Part shown: positions 8,420 to 15,793 of the stretch, in pieces
How positions within the stretch are numbered: the first letter of the stretch is position 1
How the letters are laid out: each line of letters opens with the position of its first letter
Source: an uncultured bacterium
Lineage (GTDB): Bacteria > Verrucomicrobiota > Verrucomicrobiia > Verrucomicrobiales > V1-33
Direction: 5' to 3'
Assembly: GCA_903954065.1 (NCBI GenBank)
Contig: CAJBME010000341.1
Coordinates: 1-38,675 of the forward strand
Length of the DNA: 38,675 nt
Translations under genes and position numbers: made by a program
Notes under the pieces: generated by a model
Told to the model about the DNA's origin: nothing
What the model saw: the letters and a program-made list of their open reading frames with translations, nothing else
Databases searched by the model: none

Positions 8420-9219
8420 TTCGTCGGATGTGGTGGGCGTGGCGGAGGACGGGCGGCCGGGCTGAGTTGGCGGGAGACCGGTCAGACAAAGTGGAGGTGG
8501 TTCTTCGCTATGGAGTGGTGACGACGTTTCTTACATCTTTCACCGGGCCTAGGTGGCGGCTGTTGACTGGCCTCATGGTGCTGGCGATGGTGGAGCCGGT
8601 GGCGGGGGATGAGCCTGCGGTGGCGAAAGCGGTGGAGGTGGCGGTGGCGCCGGTGGTGGAGATTCGGACGTCGATGGGATTGATTACGCTGACGCTGGAC
8701 GCGGAGAAGTCTCCGGTGACGGTGGCCAACTTTCTTCGATATGTTACTAACGGCCAGTATGATGGCACGGTTTTTCACCGGGTGGTGAGTGGTTATATCA
8801 TTCAGGGTGGGGGTTTTGCGAAGCAGGGGGAGCGATTGGTGGAGAAAGCGACGGGTGAGCCGATCAAGAGTGAGGCGGACAACGGGTTGCGCAATGTGGA
8901 GGGGACGATTGCTATGGCGCGCACGGACGCGTCGGACTCGGCGACGGCGCAATTTTTCATCAACTGTCGGGACAACGAGATGTTGGACCAGTCGGTGGCG
9001 GCGGTGGGTTATGCTGTTTTCGGGCGGGTGACGGGGGGCATGGACGTAGTGGCGCAAATCAACGCGGTTTCGACTGGGGTGCGCGAGGTCGTGGGGCGGC
9101 TGGGTAATGGCCAGGAGCGTCCGATGCCGTTGAAAGGGGTGCCTTTAAGCGATGTGATTATTGAGTCGGTGCGGGAGGTGAAGGGGGCAGTAGCGGTTCC
9201 TCCGGCGGCGGGGAAATAA
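8416..9219 (+). CDS. Cyclophilin-type peptidyl-prolyl cis-trans isomerase, probably exported
   Basis: Cyclophilins catalyse cis-trans isomerisation of Xaa-Pro bonds during protein folding. Core motifs are FHRVVSGYIIQGGGF (with the catalytic Arg), GTIAMAR and SATAQFFIN. The compact loops resemble bacterial PpiA/PpiB. The start is probably TTG 8416, supported by GGAGG at about 8404-8408 and by overlap with the upstream stop. A hydrophobic stretch around residues 48-62 (RLLTGLMVLAMVEPVAGD) could be a signal peptide or anchor if translation begins internally. A Val/Ala-rich linker precedes the catalytic domain and an Ala/Pro tail follows it. Location in the periplasm is an inference from that hydrophobic stretch. 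Confidence 0.9.
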   Translation: MIRRMWWAWRRTGGRAELAGDRSDKVEVVLRYGVVTTFLTSFTGPRWRLLTGLMVLAMVEPVAGDEPAVAKAVEVAVAPVVEIRTSMGLITLTLDAEKSPVTVANFLRYVTNGQYDGTVFHRVVSGYIIQGGGFAKQGERLVEKATGEPIKSEADNGLRNVEGTIAMARTDASDSATAQFFINCRDNEMLDQSVAAVGYAVFGRVTGGMDVVAQINAVSTGVREVVGRLGNGQERPMPLKGVPLSDVIIESVREVKGAVAVPPAAGK

Positions 9220-9293
9220 TGATCTGGCGAGGCAGAGAGATTTAATGACGGTAAAGGATTTGCGCGACCGCGGTTAGGGTGTCGAATGTGACC

Positions 9294-9998
9294 ATGCTTT
9301 CCGAGATCAAGACGTTGTTAATAGTTCAGGACCGGGATGTGACGCTGCGGCGTTTGCGGGAGGAATTGCGAAAGCTGCCCGAAGACGCCACGCGGGCGAA
9401 GGGACGGCTGGCGGGTGACGAGGCGGCTTTGGTGACGGCTAAGAGCCGTCTGGCCGATAATGAGGTGGCCATTCAAAAGTTGCAGCTCGAGATCGAGACG
9501 CGCCGGACCACCATTGGCAGGCTCAAGACGCAGCAGTTTGAAACCCGCAAGAATGATGAATACACAGCTCTCGGCCATGAGATCGAGCGGTATGCCGGGG
9601 ATATCGCGCGGCTTGAGGACAGCGAATTGGCATTGATGGAGAAAGGTGAAACCCTCAAGGCGTCATCGGTGGCGGCGGCCAGCGCGCTGACCGCCACCCG
9701 CGTGAAAGTTCAGGAGGAACTGTCTCTCATGAAAGAGCGGCATGTCGCCTTGAGTGCGAGTATTGCCGAACTCGAAAGCGAACGGTCGGCGTTGGCCTCC
9801 GGAGTGGAAAGTTCTCTGCTGGCCCGTTACGACCGGCTTTTTGACAAGAAGGCGCCGGCCGTAGTGCCGCTGCAGCATGGTATTTGCGGCGGCTGTCACA
9901 TGCGCGTGACACCAACTACATTCACTCAGGTTAAGGGGGAAAAAGGACTGGCCTTCTGCGAAAACTGTAGCCGACTGCTCTATTTTGGCGCGGACTAG
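9294..9998 (+). CDS. Coiled-coil protein with C-terminal C4 zinc ribbon (DUF164 / zf-RING_7 type)
   Basis: The 234-residue product has a long heptad-rich N-terminal region (about residues 5-175, full of Leu, Glu, Lys and Arg) predicted as coiled coil, followed by a four-cysteine zinc ribbon: Cys198 and Cys201 in CGGCHM, and Cys222 and Cys225 in CENC. This architecture is known across bacteria; chlamydial members (CdsZ) support type III secretion and others are linked to nucleic-acid binding, but the general function is unsettled. ATG 9294 is chosen over GTG 9279 because AGGGTG lies upstream and MLSEIKTLLIVQDRD fits the family start. It ends the plus-strand run starting at 7223. Confidence 0.88.
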   Translation: MLSEIKTLLIVQDRDVTLRRLREELRKLPEDATRAKGRLAGDEAALVTAKSRLADNEVAIQKLQLEIETRRTTIGRLKTQQFETRKNDEYTALGHEIERYAGDIARLEDSELALMEKGETLKASSVAAASALTATRVKVQEELSLMKERHVALSASIAELESERSALASGVESSLLARYDRLFDKKAPAVVPLQHGICGGCHMRVTPTTFTQVKGEKGLAFCENCSRLLYFGAD

Positions 9999-10023
9999 GC
10001 AGGGGCCCCGGGATTTCTAGACC

Positions 10024-10143
10024 GGCGCGAGTCGCTGGGCTCGCGCGCAAGTCGCCGCGCGTATTGGCGCAGGCGCGGCTCGCCGGGTGACATGAGGCGT
10101 GGCTCGCCAGTTGCATAAAGGCGTGGCTCGCCGGGTGAATACA
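10024..10143. repeat. 24-bp minisatellite between two convergent genes
   Basis: Units at 10072-10095, 10096-10119 and 10120-10143 share GGCG(C/T)GGCTCGCC and are exactly 24 bp apart. A diverged in-register unit at 10024-10047 matches about 13 of its first 16 bases; the unit between them (10048-10071) is poorly conserved. The array lies between the ends of the zinc-ribbon gene (plus) and the L,D-transpeptidase gene (minus). The 24-bp period gives open frames with eight-residue repeats on the minus strand, but I see no start signal or homology, so I do not call a gene. Confidence 0.8.
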
Positions 10144-10155
10144 GGTGCGGCGTGG

Positions 10156-10791
10156 TTAGCGTACGACTTCCACCGGAGTGCCCAGAGGGGCGGCTTCAAA
10201 GAAATTGCGGGCCATCCATTCGGGCATGCGCACGCAGCCGTGGCTGGCTGGATACCCGGGTAGGTATCCGGCGTGCATGCCGATGGCAGGATAAAACTGG
10301 TTGTACCATGTCATCTTGGAATTGTCGAAGCGGCCGCCGGGCGGGACTTTATCGACCCGGATGTCGGCATTTTTATTAATGACGGCACCATCGGCGTCAT
10401 AGATCCATCCGTAGACGCTGGACTTGTGATCAGGATTTTTGAAGAAAATCTTGAACGTTCCGACGGGAGTTGGGTGTGTCGGGCTGCCGGTTGAAATCAG
10501 AGACTGGCCGACTAGATGGTCGCCGCGGTGAAAATACGCCTTTTGCTCGCTGATGACGAGCTTGATGCGTGGCGGGCCGCCGGTGCCGTCATCATCCCAG
10601 AAAGAAAATGTGTCTTCGAGGGCCATCTGGGACGGTTTGGATGGTCCTTCATAGCCTGGAGGTCCCGAGAGCCCCTGTAAATAATCGGTTTGCCCAGCCG
10701 AATAATTCCTGCCGGTGGTGGTGCAGCTGGCCGCACTGACCAGCGCGATCAACGCCACAACGGATGGAAAAAGAGGACGCAATGAAGTCAT
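10156..10791 (-). CDS. L,D-transpeptidase (YkuD fold), probable lipoprotein
   Basis: L,D-transpeptidases form 3-3 cross-links in peptidoglycan or attach proteins to it, in the periplasm. The 211-residue product has a lipoprotein-type signal with the candidate lipidated cysteine at Cys23 (LVSAASC). The YkuD active site HAGYLPGYPASHGCVRMP spans His173 to Pro190, with His184, nucleophile Cys186 and Arg188. I chose ATG 10791 because it places the signal peptide at the N-terminus; a longer frame to 10848 adds a non-signal extension. It is divergent from the FmdB gene. A structural or anchoring role at the cell wall is likely; the exact reaction cannot be read. Confidence 0.92.
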   Translation of the reverse strand: MTSLRPLFPSVVALIALVSAASCTTTGRNYSAGQTDYLQGLSGPPGYEGPSKPSQMALEDTFSFWDDDGTGGPPRIKLVISEQKAYFHRGDHLVGQSLISTGSPTHPTPVGTFKIFFKNPDHKSSVYGWIYDADGAVINKNADIRVDKVPPGGRFDNSKMTWYNQFYPAIGMHAGYLPGYPASHGCVRMPEWMARNFFEAAPLGTPVEVVR

Positions 10792-10954
10792 GGGCGCGTG
10801 AGTCTGGTGAGGTCGAGAGACGAGGGAGTGGAGCGGCGTTAAAAACACCAGTCAGAAGCAATAACAATGCGACCACGGTTTCCTCGTCGCAACCGAATTT
10901 TCCCTTTACGCAGGCCCTAAGGGCTCTGATCATAAGTTCCCCCAGATTGTTACC

Positions 10955-11302
10955 ATGCCGAATTACGATTACGTGTGCGAAAAGTGCGAGAAGACCTTTG
11001 AGGTCTTTCAATCGATGAAAGACAAGCACCTGACCAAGTGCCCGGACAAAACCTGCAAGGGGCGAGTCAAACGGCAGCTGGGTACCGGTGCGGGCTTGAT
11101 TTTCAAAGGCTCAGGCTTTTACATCACAGACTACCGCAGCGAAGGATACAAGTCCGCCGCCAAGTCAGATACGGCTGCCGCCGCCGCCCCCGCCGCGGCT
11201 TCGGTATCGAGTGAGCCAACCAAAACGGCCGAATCCAAACCCGCTGCCAAAACTGGGGGCGAGGGGAAACCCGCCGCTAAATCGAAAAAGAACGCGGTTT
11301 AA
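10955..11302 (+). CDS. FmdB-family zinc ribbon protein
   Basis: The N-terminal 55 residues carry the FmdB ribbon: YDYVCEKCEKTFEVFQSM with Cys8 and Cys11, then Cys29 and Cys34 in KCPDKTC, followed by a GSGFYITDYRSEGYK stretch typical of the family. The remaining half is a low-complexity Ala/Lys/Pro tail, presumably disordered and basic. FmdB proteins were named from a formamidase operon and are thought to be small regulatory or nucleic-acid-binding proteins, but their role is poorly known. The start ATG has no clear Shine-Dalgarno sequence. No amidase gene is adjacent. Confidence 0.9.
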   Translation: MPNYDYVCEKCEKTFEVFQSMKDKHLTKCPDKTCKGRVKRQLGTGAGLIFKGSGFYITDYRSEGYKSAAKSDTAAAAAPAAASVSSEPTKTAESKPAAKTGGEGKPAAKSKKNAV

Positions 11303-11316
11303 GCCCGGCTAGGCCG

Positions 11317-11352
11317 GGTGGGCGATGCGCACGGGGTGGGCCATACGCACGG
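11317..11352. repeat. Two-copy 18-bp tandem repeat downstream of the FmdB gene
   Basis: Two adjacent 18-bp units (11317-11334, 11335-11352) share GGTGGG, C, G/C, AT, G/A, CGCACGG, with two differences. A weaker related segment follows near 11364. It lies just after the FmdB stop codon. Confidence 0.7.
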
Positions 11353-11429
11353 AATACGTGAACCGGGTGGCCGGTGCGCGTCGCGAGTGCCCAGCGCGCG
11401 TGCCGCGCGCTTGATTTCTGCTCTCCCTC

Positions 11430-11501
11430 GCTCGACTGGAGCTCCTTTCGCCTGCTCGACTGGCGCTTTTGTCCCCTGTTCGACTGGCGCCGGCGGCGCC
11501 A
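11430..11501. repeat. Three-copy 24-bp tandem repeat between convergent genes
   Basis: Units at 11430-11453, 11454-11477 and 11478-11501 each begin G(C/T)TCGACTGG(A/C)GC and are exactly 24 bp apart; their second halves diverge. The array sits between the ends of the FmdB gene (plus) and the oxidoreductase gene (minus). Its period matches the array at 10024-10143 although the sequence differs. A plus-strand frame would encode STGAPFAC/STGAFVPC/STGAGGAS but lacks gene-like support. Confidence 0.8.
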
Positions 11502-11523
11502 GTTTTCGTGAGCGGAGGCGAGT

Positions 11524-12867
11524 TTAGGCGAGTTTTAAGTCGCCTCGGTACTGGCCTTTGAGCCATTCTGGATTCCCGGTACCGCCGGTGAAGGCGAATT
11601 GTGCGGGATCCCATTTCATGGACGTGCGGTGGGTATAGCTCAGGTCCATGAGACAGCAAATGATGGAGGTGCGCCCGCCGATGATTTCGTGGGTGCATGG
11701 TTTTTGCCGTGATTCCACGCAGGTGAGGAAATCGCGGAGGTGGTCGCCTTTGGGGGTGGCGTAGAGGCGGACTTTGGCATCGCTGAGGAATTGTTTTTCG
11801 GCCCGGGCGACGGCGCCGTCGGTGGAGACTTTTTCTCCCTCTTTGATGAAGGGGCGGTCTTTGAGGATGAGCTGGAATTGTCCGCGGTTGACTTTCACTT
11901 CGCCGTCTTCTCCGAAGAAATGTACGCCAAAACCGCCGTTCAGGTGTTTAACGGTGATGCCATTGGCGTATTTGAGCACGGCGCCTTCGGTTTTTCCTTC
12001 GGGGGCGGCGATGATTTCCACGGGTCCGCTTTCATCCATACCGAGTCCCCACTGGGCAATGTCCAGATGGTGGGCTCCCCAATCGCCGACAAATCCTGCG
12101 GCGTATTCCGAATAGAGGCGCCAGTTTGGAAAATGATCATGCAGTCCGCGGGGGGCGAGGACTGAGTTGTACGGGCGCATGGGGGCAGGCCCGAGCCAGC
12201 GGTCCCAGTCAAGCCCCGGCGCCATCGCCTCTTCCGGTAGGTCGCAGGGCCGACTGGGTACGCCAAACTGGCATTCCACATGCGAGATTTTGCCGATCAC
12301 CCCGTTCCGAACCAGTTCGCAGGCGACACGAAATTCTTTGCTCGACCGCTGCATCGACCCTGTTTGCAGCACTCGCTTGTGCTTGGCCACGCCATTGATG
12401 ACGGCGACTGATTCCTCGACGGTGTGAGTCAGGGGTTTTTCGCAATAGACATCTTTGCCGGCAGCCAGCGCCGCGGTGGTGATCAGGCCGTGCCAGTGAT
12501 CCGGGGTCGCGATGCAGATGGCATCGATGTCTTTGCGGGCCAGCAATTCTTGCCAGTCGCCGTAGGCGGTGGCTTGGCTGGTCTGGTTTTTTTCCTTGTA
12601 GAAAGCATCAACCCTTTCCTTGGCTGCGGTGCGGCGGGTGGTGTCGACATCACACACGGCCAGTACTTGCGTTTTGTCATCATGGCCGAGGAAGGCCGGC
12701 ATCAGGTAGGCATTTTGTTTGCCCATGCCGATGAAACCCATGGTGATTTTTTTGCTGGGAGCGGTGTCGGCCGCGCGCAGGCCCGAGGGCAGAATAAACG
12801 GGGCCGAGCTGAGGGCTGCCGCCTTGAGAAAGGCACGGCGCGAGGTGGTATGGCGGGGGTGAGTCAT
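11524..12867 (-). CDS. Gfo/Idh/MocA family oxidoreductase with Tat signal
   Basis: The family uses tightly bound NAD(P) to oxidise or rearrange sugars and inositols. The 447-residue protein begins with a twin-arginine signal (SRRAFLKAAALSSAPFILP), so it should be exported folded with its cofactor. The dinucleotide-binding start is ITMGFIGMGKQN, followed by AVCDVD, CIATPDHWHG and the family signature CEKPLTHTVEE. A C-terminal substrate domain carries FVGDWGAHHLDIAQWGLG. Large sets of Tat-exported Gfo/Idh/MocA proteins are characteristic of Planctomycetota and Verrucomicrobiota. The substrate is unknown. The stop lies in a repeat-rich convergent region, and the start is divergent from the flavin oxidoreductase gene. 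Confidence 0.92.
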   Translation of the reverse strand: MTHPRHTTSRRAFLKAAALSSAPFILPSGLRAADTAPSKKITMGFIGMGKQNAYLMPAFLGHDDKTQVLAVCDVDTTRRTAAKERVDAFYKEKNQTSQATAYGDWQELLARKDIDAICIATPDHWHGLITTAALAAGKDVYCEKPLTHTVEESVAVINGVAKHKRVLQTGSMQRSSKEFRVACELVRNGVIGKISHVECQFGVPSRPCDLPEEAMAPGLDWDRWLGPAPMRPYNSVLAPRGLHDHFPNWRLYSEYAAGFVGDWGAHHLDIAQWGLGMDESGPVEIIAAPEGKTEGAVLKYANGITVKHLNGGFGVHFFGEDGEVKVNRGQFQLILKDRPFIKEGEKVSTDGAVARAEKQFLSDAKVRLYATPKGDHLRDFLTCVESRQKPCTHEIIGGRTSIICCLMDLSYTHRTSMKWDPAQFAFTGGTGNPEWLKGQYRGDLKLA

Positions 12868-13121
12868 GGTGAAATAAGTAAGCCTTCAGCAAAGCGGGCC
12901 CGGGGTCGAGCGCATCCGGAATCTTTTCCCGCCCAGCCTGACTCGAGGATGAGAAAAATCCCGGTGGTAGGTGAAAGAGGGTTGGGCGGCCGGGGCGGCT
13001 CACAGGTTTGGTTGCCGGGTGACATTTGGCGGCGCCGAGCAATACTGAGGACCCGGTTTGGCCTCGGGGGGACAGACCCTTTGCTGCCGGTTTTTCATTT
13101 CATTCGTATTGGTTTTTATCC
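12868..13121. other. Divergent intergenic region before the flavin oxidoreductase
   Basis: About 250 bases separate the Tat oxidoreductase (minus) from the Old Yellow Enzyme homologue (plus). It should hold both promoters. I see no clear promoter hexamers, operator or RNA. The open frame from 13026 into the plus gene is not used, because the family N-terminus starts at 13122. Confidence 0.4.
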
Positions 13122-14186
13122 ATGTCAGATTCTCTACTTTTTACTCCTCTTCGTCTGGGTGCGTTCACGCTGGCCAACCGTGTGGTGATGGCCCCGTTGA
13201 CTCGGTGTCGATGCAGCCCGGGGAGGGTGCCCAACGAGATGATGGCGGAGTATTACCGTCAGCGGGCTTCGGCAGGATTGATTCTATCGGAGGCGACATC
13301 GGTCGATCCGATGGGGGTGGGGTATCCTGATACGCCAGGCATTTGGTCTGAGGAGCAGGTGTTGGGGTGGAAAAATGTCACTTCGGCGGTGCATGAAGCT
13401 GGCGGGCTTATACTGTTGCAGCTTTGGCATGTGGGACGGGTGTCGGATCCGATTTACCTCAATGGTGCGGCTCCCGTGGCGCCCAGCGCGATCGCTCCGG
13501 CGGGGCATGTCAGTTTGATCCGTCCTGAAAAGGCGTTTGTCATGCCGAGGGCGCTGGAGCTGGCGGAATTGCCTCAAGTGGTGGAGGCATACCGTCTGGG
13601 GGCAGAGAACGCGCAGCGAGCGGGTTTTGATGGTGTAGAAATTCACGGGGCCAACGGCTACTTGCTGGACCAATTTTTGCAGGACTCGAGCAATCACCGG
13701 ACAGATGAGTATGGCGGACCGGTTGAGAATCGGGCTCGTTTCATGTTGGAGGTGACGGATGCGGTGACGGGAGTGTGGGGGGCGGACCGGGTGGGTATGC
13801 ATCTGGCGCCCCGCGGCGATGCGCATGGGGTGGGCGACTCTGATCCTGCGGCCACCTTTGGTTATGTGGCCCGCGAATTAGGGCGGCGGAAACTGGCGTT
13901 TTTGTGTGCCCGCGAGCATCATGGGGCCCCGGCCTTGGGGCCGCAATTGCGACGTGAATTTGGTGGTCCGTTCATTGCGAATGAAGGGTTTTCCAAAGAG
14001 TCAGCGGACGAGGCGCTGGCGGCAGGGCAGGCGGATGCGGTGGCATGGGGGCGGTTGTTTATTGCCAATCCTGATCTGCCGCGGCGGTTCCAACTGAATG
14101 CGGCACTGAACGAGCCACAGCCTGAGACATTTTACGGCCAGGGGCCGATCGGGTATATCGATTACCCCAGCCTTCCTGTCGCCTGA
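13122..14186 (+). CDS. Old Yellow Enzyme family NADH:flavin oxidoreductase (NemA-like)
   Basis: These FMN enzymes reduce activated double bonds, nitro groups or nitrate esters with NAD(P)H. The 354-residue TIM barrel starts LFTPLRLGAFTLANRVVMAP, then PLTRCRC. The substrate-binding His/Asn pair is His175 and Asn178 in IHGANGYLLDQFLQ, and DEYGGPVENR follows. The end carries the family tail FGRLFIANPDLP-like sequence (WGRLFIANPDLPRRF) and YGQGPIGYIDYP. The position of the FMN-contacting Arg in the usual VRLSP motif reads MHLAP, so it is His227. ATG 13122 is supported by homology. The MBL hydrolase gene follows after 12 bp, suggesting co-transcription. The physiological substrate is unknown. Confidence 0.93.
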   Translation: MSDSLLFTPLRLGAFTLANRVVMAPLTRCRCSPGRVPNEMMAEYYRQRASAGLILSEATSVDPMGVGYPDTPGIWSEEQVLGWKNVTSAVHEAGGLILLQLWHVGRVSDPIYLNGAAPVAPSAIAPAGHVSLIRPEKAFVMPRALELAELPQVVEAYRLGAENAQRAGFDGVEIHGANGYLLDQFLQDSSNHRTDEYGGPVENRARFMLEVTDAVTGVWGADRVGMHLAPRGDAHGVGDSDPAATFGYVARELGRRKLAFLCAREHHGAPALGPQLRREFGGPFIANEGFSKESADEALAAGQADAVAWGRLFIANPDLPRRFQLNAALNEPQPETFYGQGPIGYIDYPSLPVA

Positions 14187-14198
14187 CGGCTTCTGACC

Positions 14199-15317
14199 AT
14201 GGCCGACCTCTTTTCACCGGCTCGCGGGACGGTTGGTCGCGGGTTCTCCCGCCGCCAGGGGCTGCGCTGGCTGCTTGGAAGTGCCGCCATGACCGGGGTT
14301 GGATTTAAGGCTGCGGGCGGCTGGCTCTCGGCCGGTCCCGGATGGACGGGGCCGGTGACCGATCATTTTGATGGCCGAGTTTTTTTTAATCCCGGAAGCA
14401 GGGCCGGAGACGCCTCGTTTCTTGACCTAATGCGTTGGCGGTTCAGCGGCGGAGCTGCCGACTGGCCCGAAAGAGCAGGGCCCGACCGCGAACCGCTGGC
14501 CGTGTCCCCGCTCGCACCCTCCGTCGAAGGGGAAATCATGGCCACCTTCGTCGGACATGCCACGTTTCTGCTGCAGTGGCGTGGGCTGGTCATGCTCACC
14601 GATCCCGTCTGGTCTGATCGGTGTAGCCCGGTGCCGTGGGCAGGGCCCAAACGCGTGCGACCGCCCGCCGTCGATTTTGAGGCGCTGCCGCCGGTGGACG
14701 TGGTGCTGCTGAGCCACAATCACTATGACCATCTGGACGTGGAGACATTAAAACGTCTCGACGCCCGTTGCCGCCCCTTGATCGTGACGGGACTGGGAAA
14801 TCGCGCGTTTCTCGAATCTTGTGGCCTGACGCATGTCGTCGAGCTTGATTGGTGGGAGGCCCATACTGTTGGCGGGGCGCTGCTTACTCTGGTTCCGGCC
14901 GTTCATTGGTCCAGTCGAGGAGGTAGCGGTCGCAATGCTACGCTCTGGGGCGGTTTCATGATCGAGGCCGCTGGCACACGCACCTATTATGCAGGAGACA
15001 CCGGTTATGGCCCGCATTTTGCCGCCATCCGCCAACGGTTGGGCCCACCGGATCTCGCCCTGCTGCCGATCGGCGCCTATGAGCCTCGGTGGTTCATGAA
15101 GCCAGTCCACATGAACCCGGAGGAGGCCGTGCAGGCGCATCGCGAACTAGGGGCACGCCACAGCGTGGGGCTGCACTTTGGTACATGGCAGCTCACCGAC
15201 GAAGCCATCGATGCGCCGGTGCGTGATCTGGCCGCCGCTCGCCGGGCCGCCGGAGTCGAGGAAACTACCTTCCGGGCGCCTGAAGCTGGTGAGACAGTGC
15301 GGGTGACGGCCGGTTGA
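14199..15317 (+). CDS. Metallo-beta-lactamase-fold hydrolase (RomA/NAPE-PLD-like), Tat-exported
   Basis: The 372-residue protein has a twin-arginine leader (FSRRQGLRWLLGSAAMTGVG) and a metallo-hydrolase core. The signature LSHNHYDHLD gives metal ligands His173, His175, Asp177 and His178; further ligands are expected in VPAVHWSSR, YYAGDTGYG and GLHFGTWQL. The WSDRCSPVPWAGPKRVRPP segment is typical of the NAPE-PLD/UlaG/RomA branch, whose members hydrolyse phosphodiester or lactone bonds. The substrate here is unknown. It follows the flavin oxidoreductase by 12 bp. The second half shifts to C-rich plus-strand codons compared with the upstream gene. Confidence 0.9.
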   Translation: MADLFSPARGTVGRGFSRRQGLRWLLGSAAMTGVGFKAAGGWLSAGPGWTGPVTDHFDGRVFFNPGSRAGDASFLDLMRWRFSGGAADWPERAGPDREPLAVSPLAPSVEGEIMATFVGHATFLLQWRGLVMLTDPVWSDRCSPVPWAGPKRVRPPAVDFEALPPVDVVLLSHNHYDHLDVETLKRLDARCRPLIVTGLGNRAFLESCGLTHVVELDWWEAHTVGGALLTLVPAVHWSSRGGSGRNATLWGGFMIEAAGTRTYYAGDTGYGPHFAAIRQRLGPPDLALLPIGAYEPRWFMKPVHMNPEEAVQAHRELGARHSVGLHFGTWQLTDEAIDAPVRDLAAARRAAGVEETTFRAPEAGETVRVTAG

Positions 15318-15343
15318 GAAACCGGCCTCAGTGGGGGACGGTC

Positions 15344-15793
15344 TTAGGCGGCCGTGCTTTCCTTGAACGACTTGAGCACGAGGACCGGGCCGCGGGCATG
15401 GCGCACGATGCGTTCTGCTGTGCTGCCCATCAGCAGGCGGCTGAGACCGGTGCGCCCGTGGCTGGTCAACACAATGAGATCAGTGTGGTTGTGGCTGGCC
15501 GTTTCGCAGATGGTATCCCAAGCTGACCCGCTGAGAACCAGCGTTTCGAGCTTCCCCACGTGAGTATAACGGGCGCGCAGTCGCTCCATTTCCGCTTCAG
15601 CCCCCTCGCGCCGGACAACGTCCGCGGGTGGTTCGATGGGCAGGCTTTCGCCATACGGGATGATGATGGGCTCGAGGACGTGGATCAGGGTGATGCTGCC
15701 GCCGGCGGGTTGGGCCAGGGCCAACGCCGCTTCAATGGCGGGGGTCGAGTTTTCGGAGAAGTCGACGGGGACGAGAAGGCGCTCGAGTTTCAT
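15344..15793 (-). CDS. Universal stress protein (UspA family)
   Basis: UspA proteins are small cytoplasmic nucleotide-binding proteins induced under stress or growth arrest. The 149-residue product begins RLLVPVDFSENSTPAIEAAL and ends with the ATP-binding-type loop SHGRTGLSRLLMGSTAERIV followed by GPVLVLK, so it is probably of the ATP-binding class. Its ATG overlaps the stop of the upstream metal ATPase gene by ATGA, so it is the second gene of a two-gene unit. Co-translation suggests it adjusts or responds to metal transport, but that is inferred from position only. Confidence 0.93.
   Translation of the reverse strand: MKLERLLVPVDFSENSTPAIEAALALAQPAGGSITLIHVLEPIIIPYGESLPIEPPADVVRREGAEAEMERLRARYTHVGKLETLVLSGSAWDTICETASHNHTDLIVLTSHGRTGLSRLLMGSTAERIVRHARGPVLVLKSFKESTAA

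Noticed and set aside
10017..10199. 60-residue minus-strand frame with eight-residue repeats
   Set aside because: The repeat pattern follows from the 24-bp period of non-coding tandem DNA; the frame overlaps the transpeptidase end and has no start signal.
11318..11527. 69-residue plus-strand frame with STGA repeats after the FmdB gene
   Set aside because: Also a by-product of an array with a period divisible by three; no ribosome binding site or homology.
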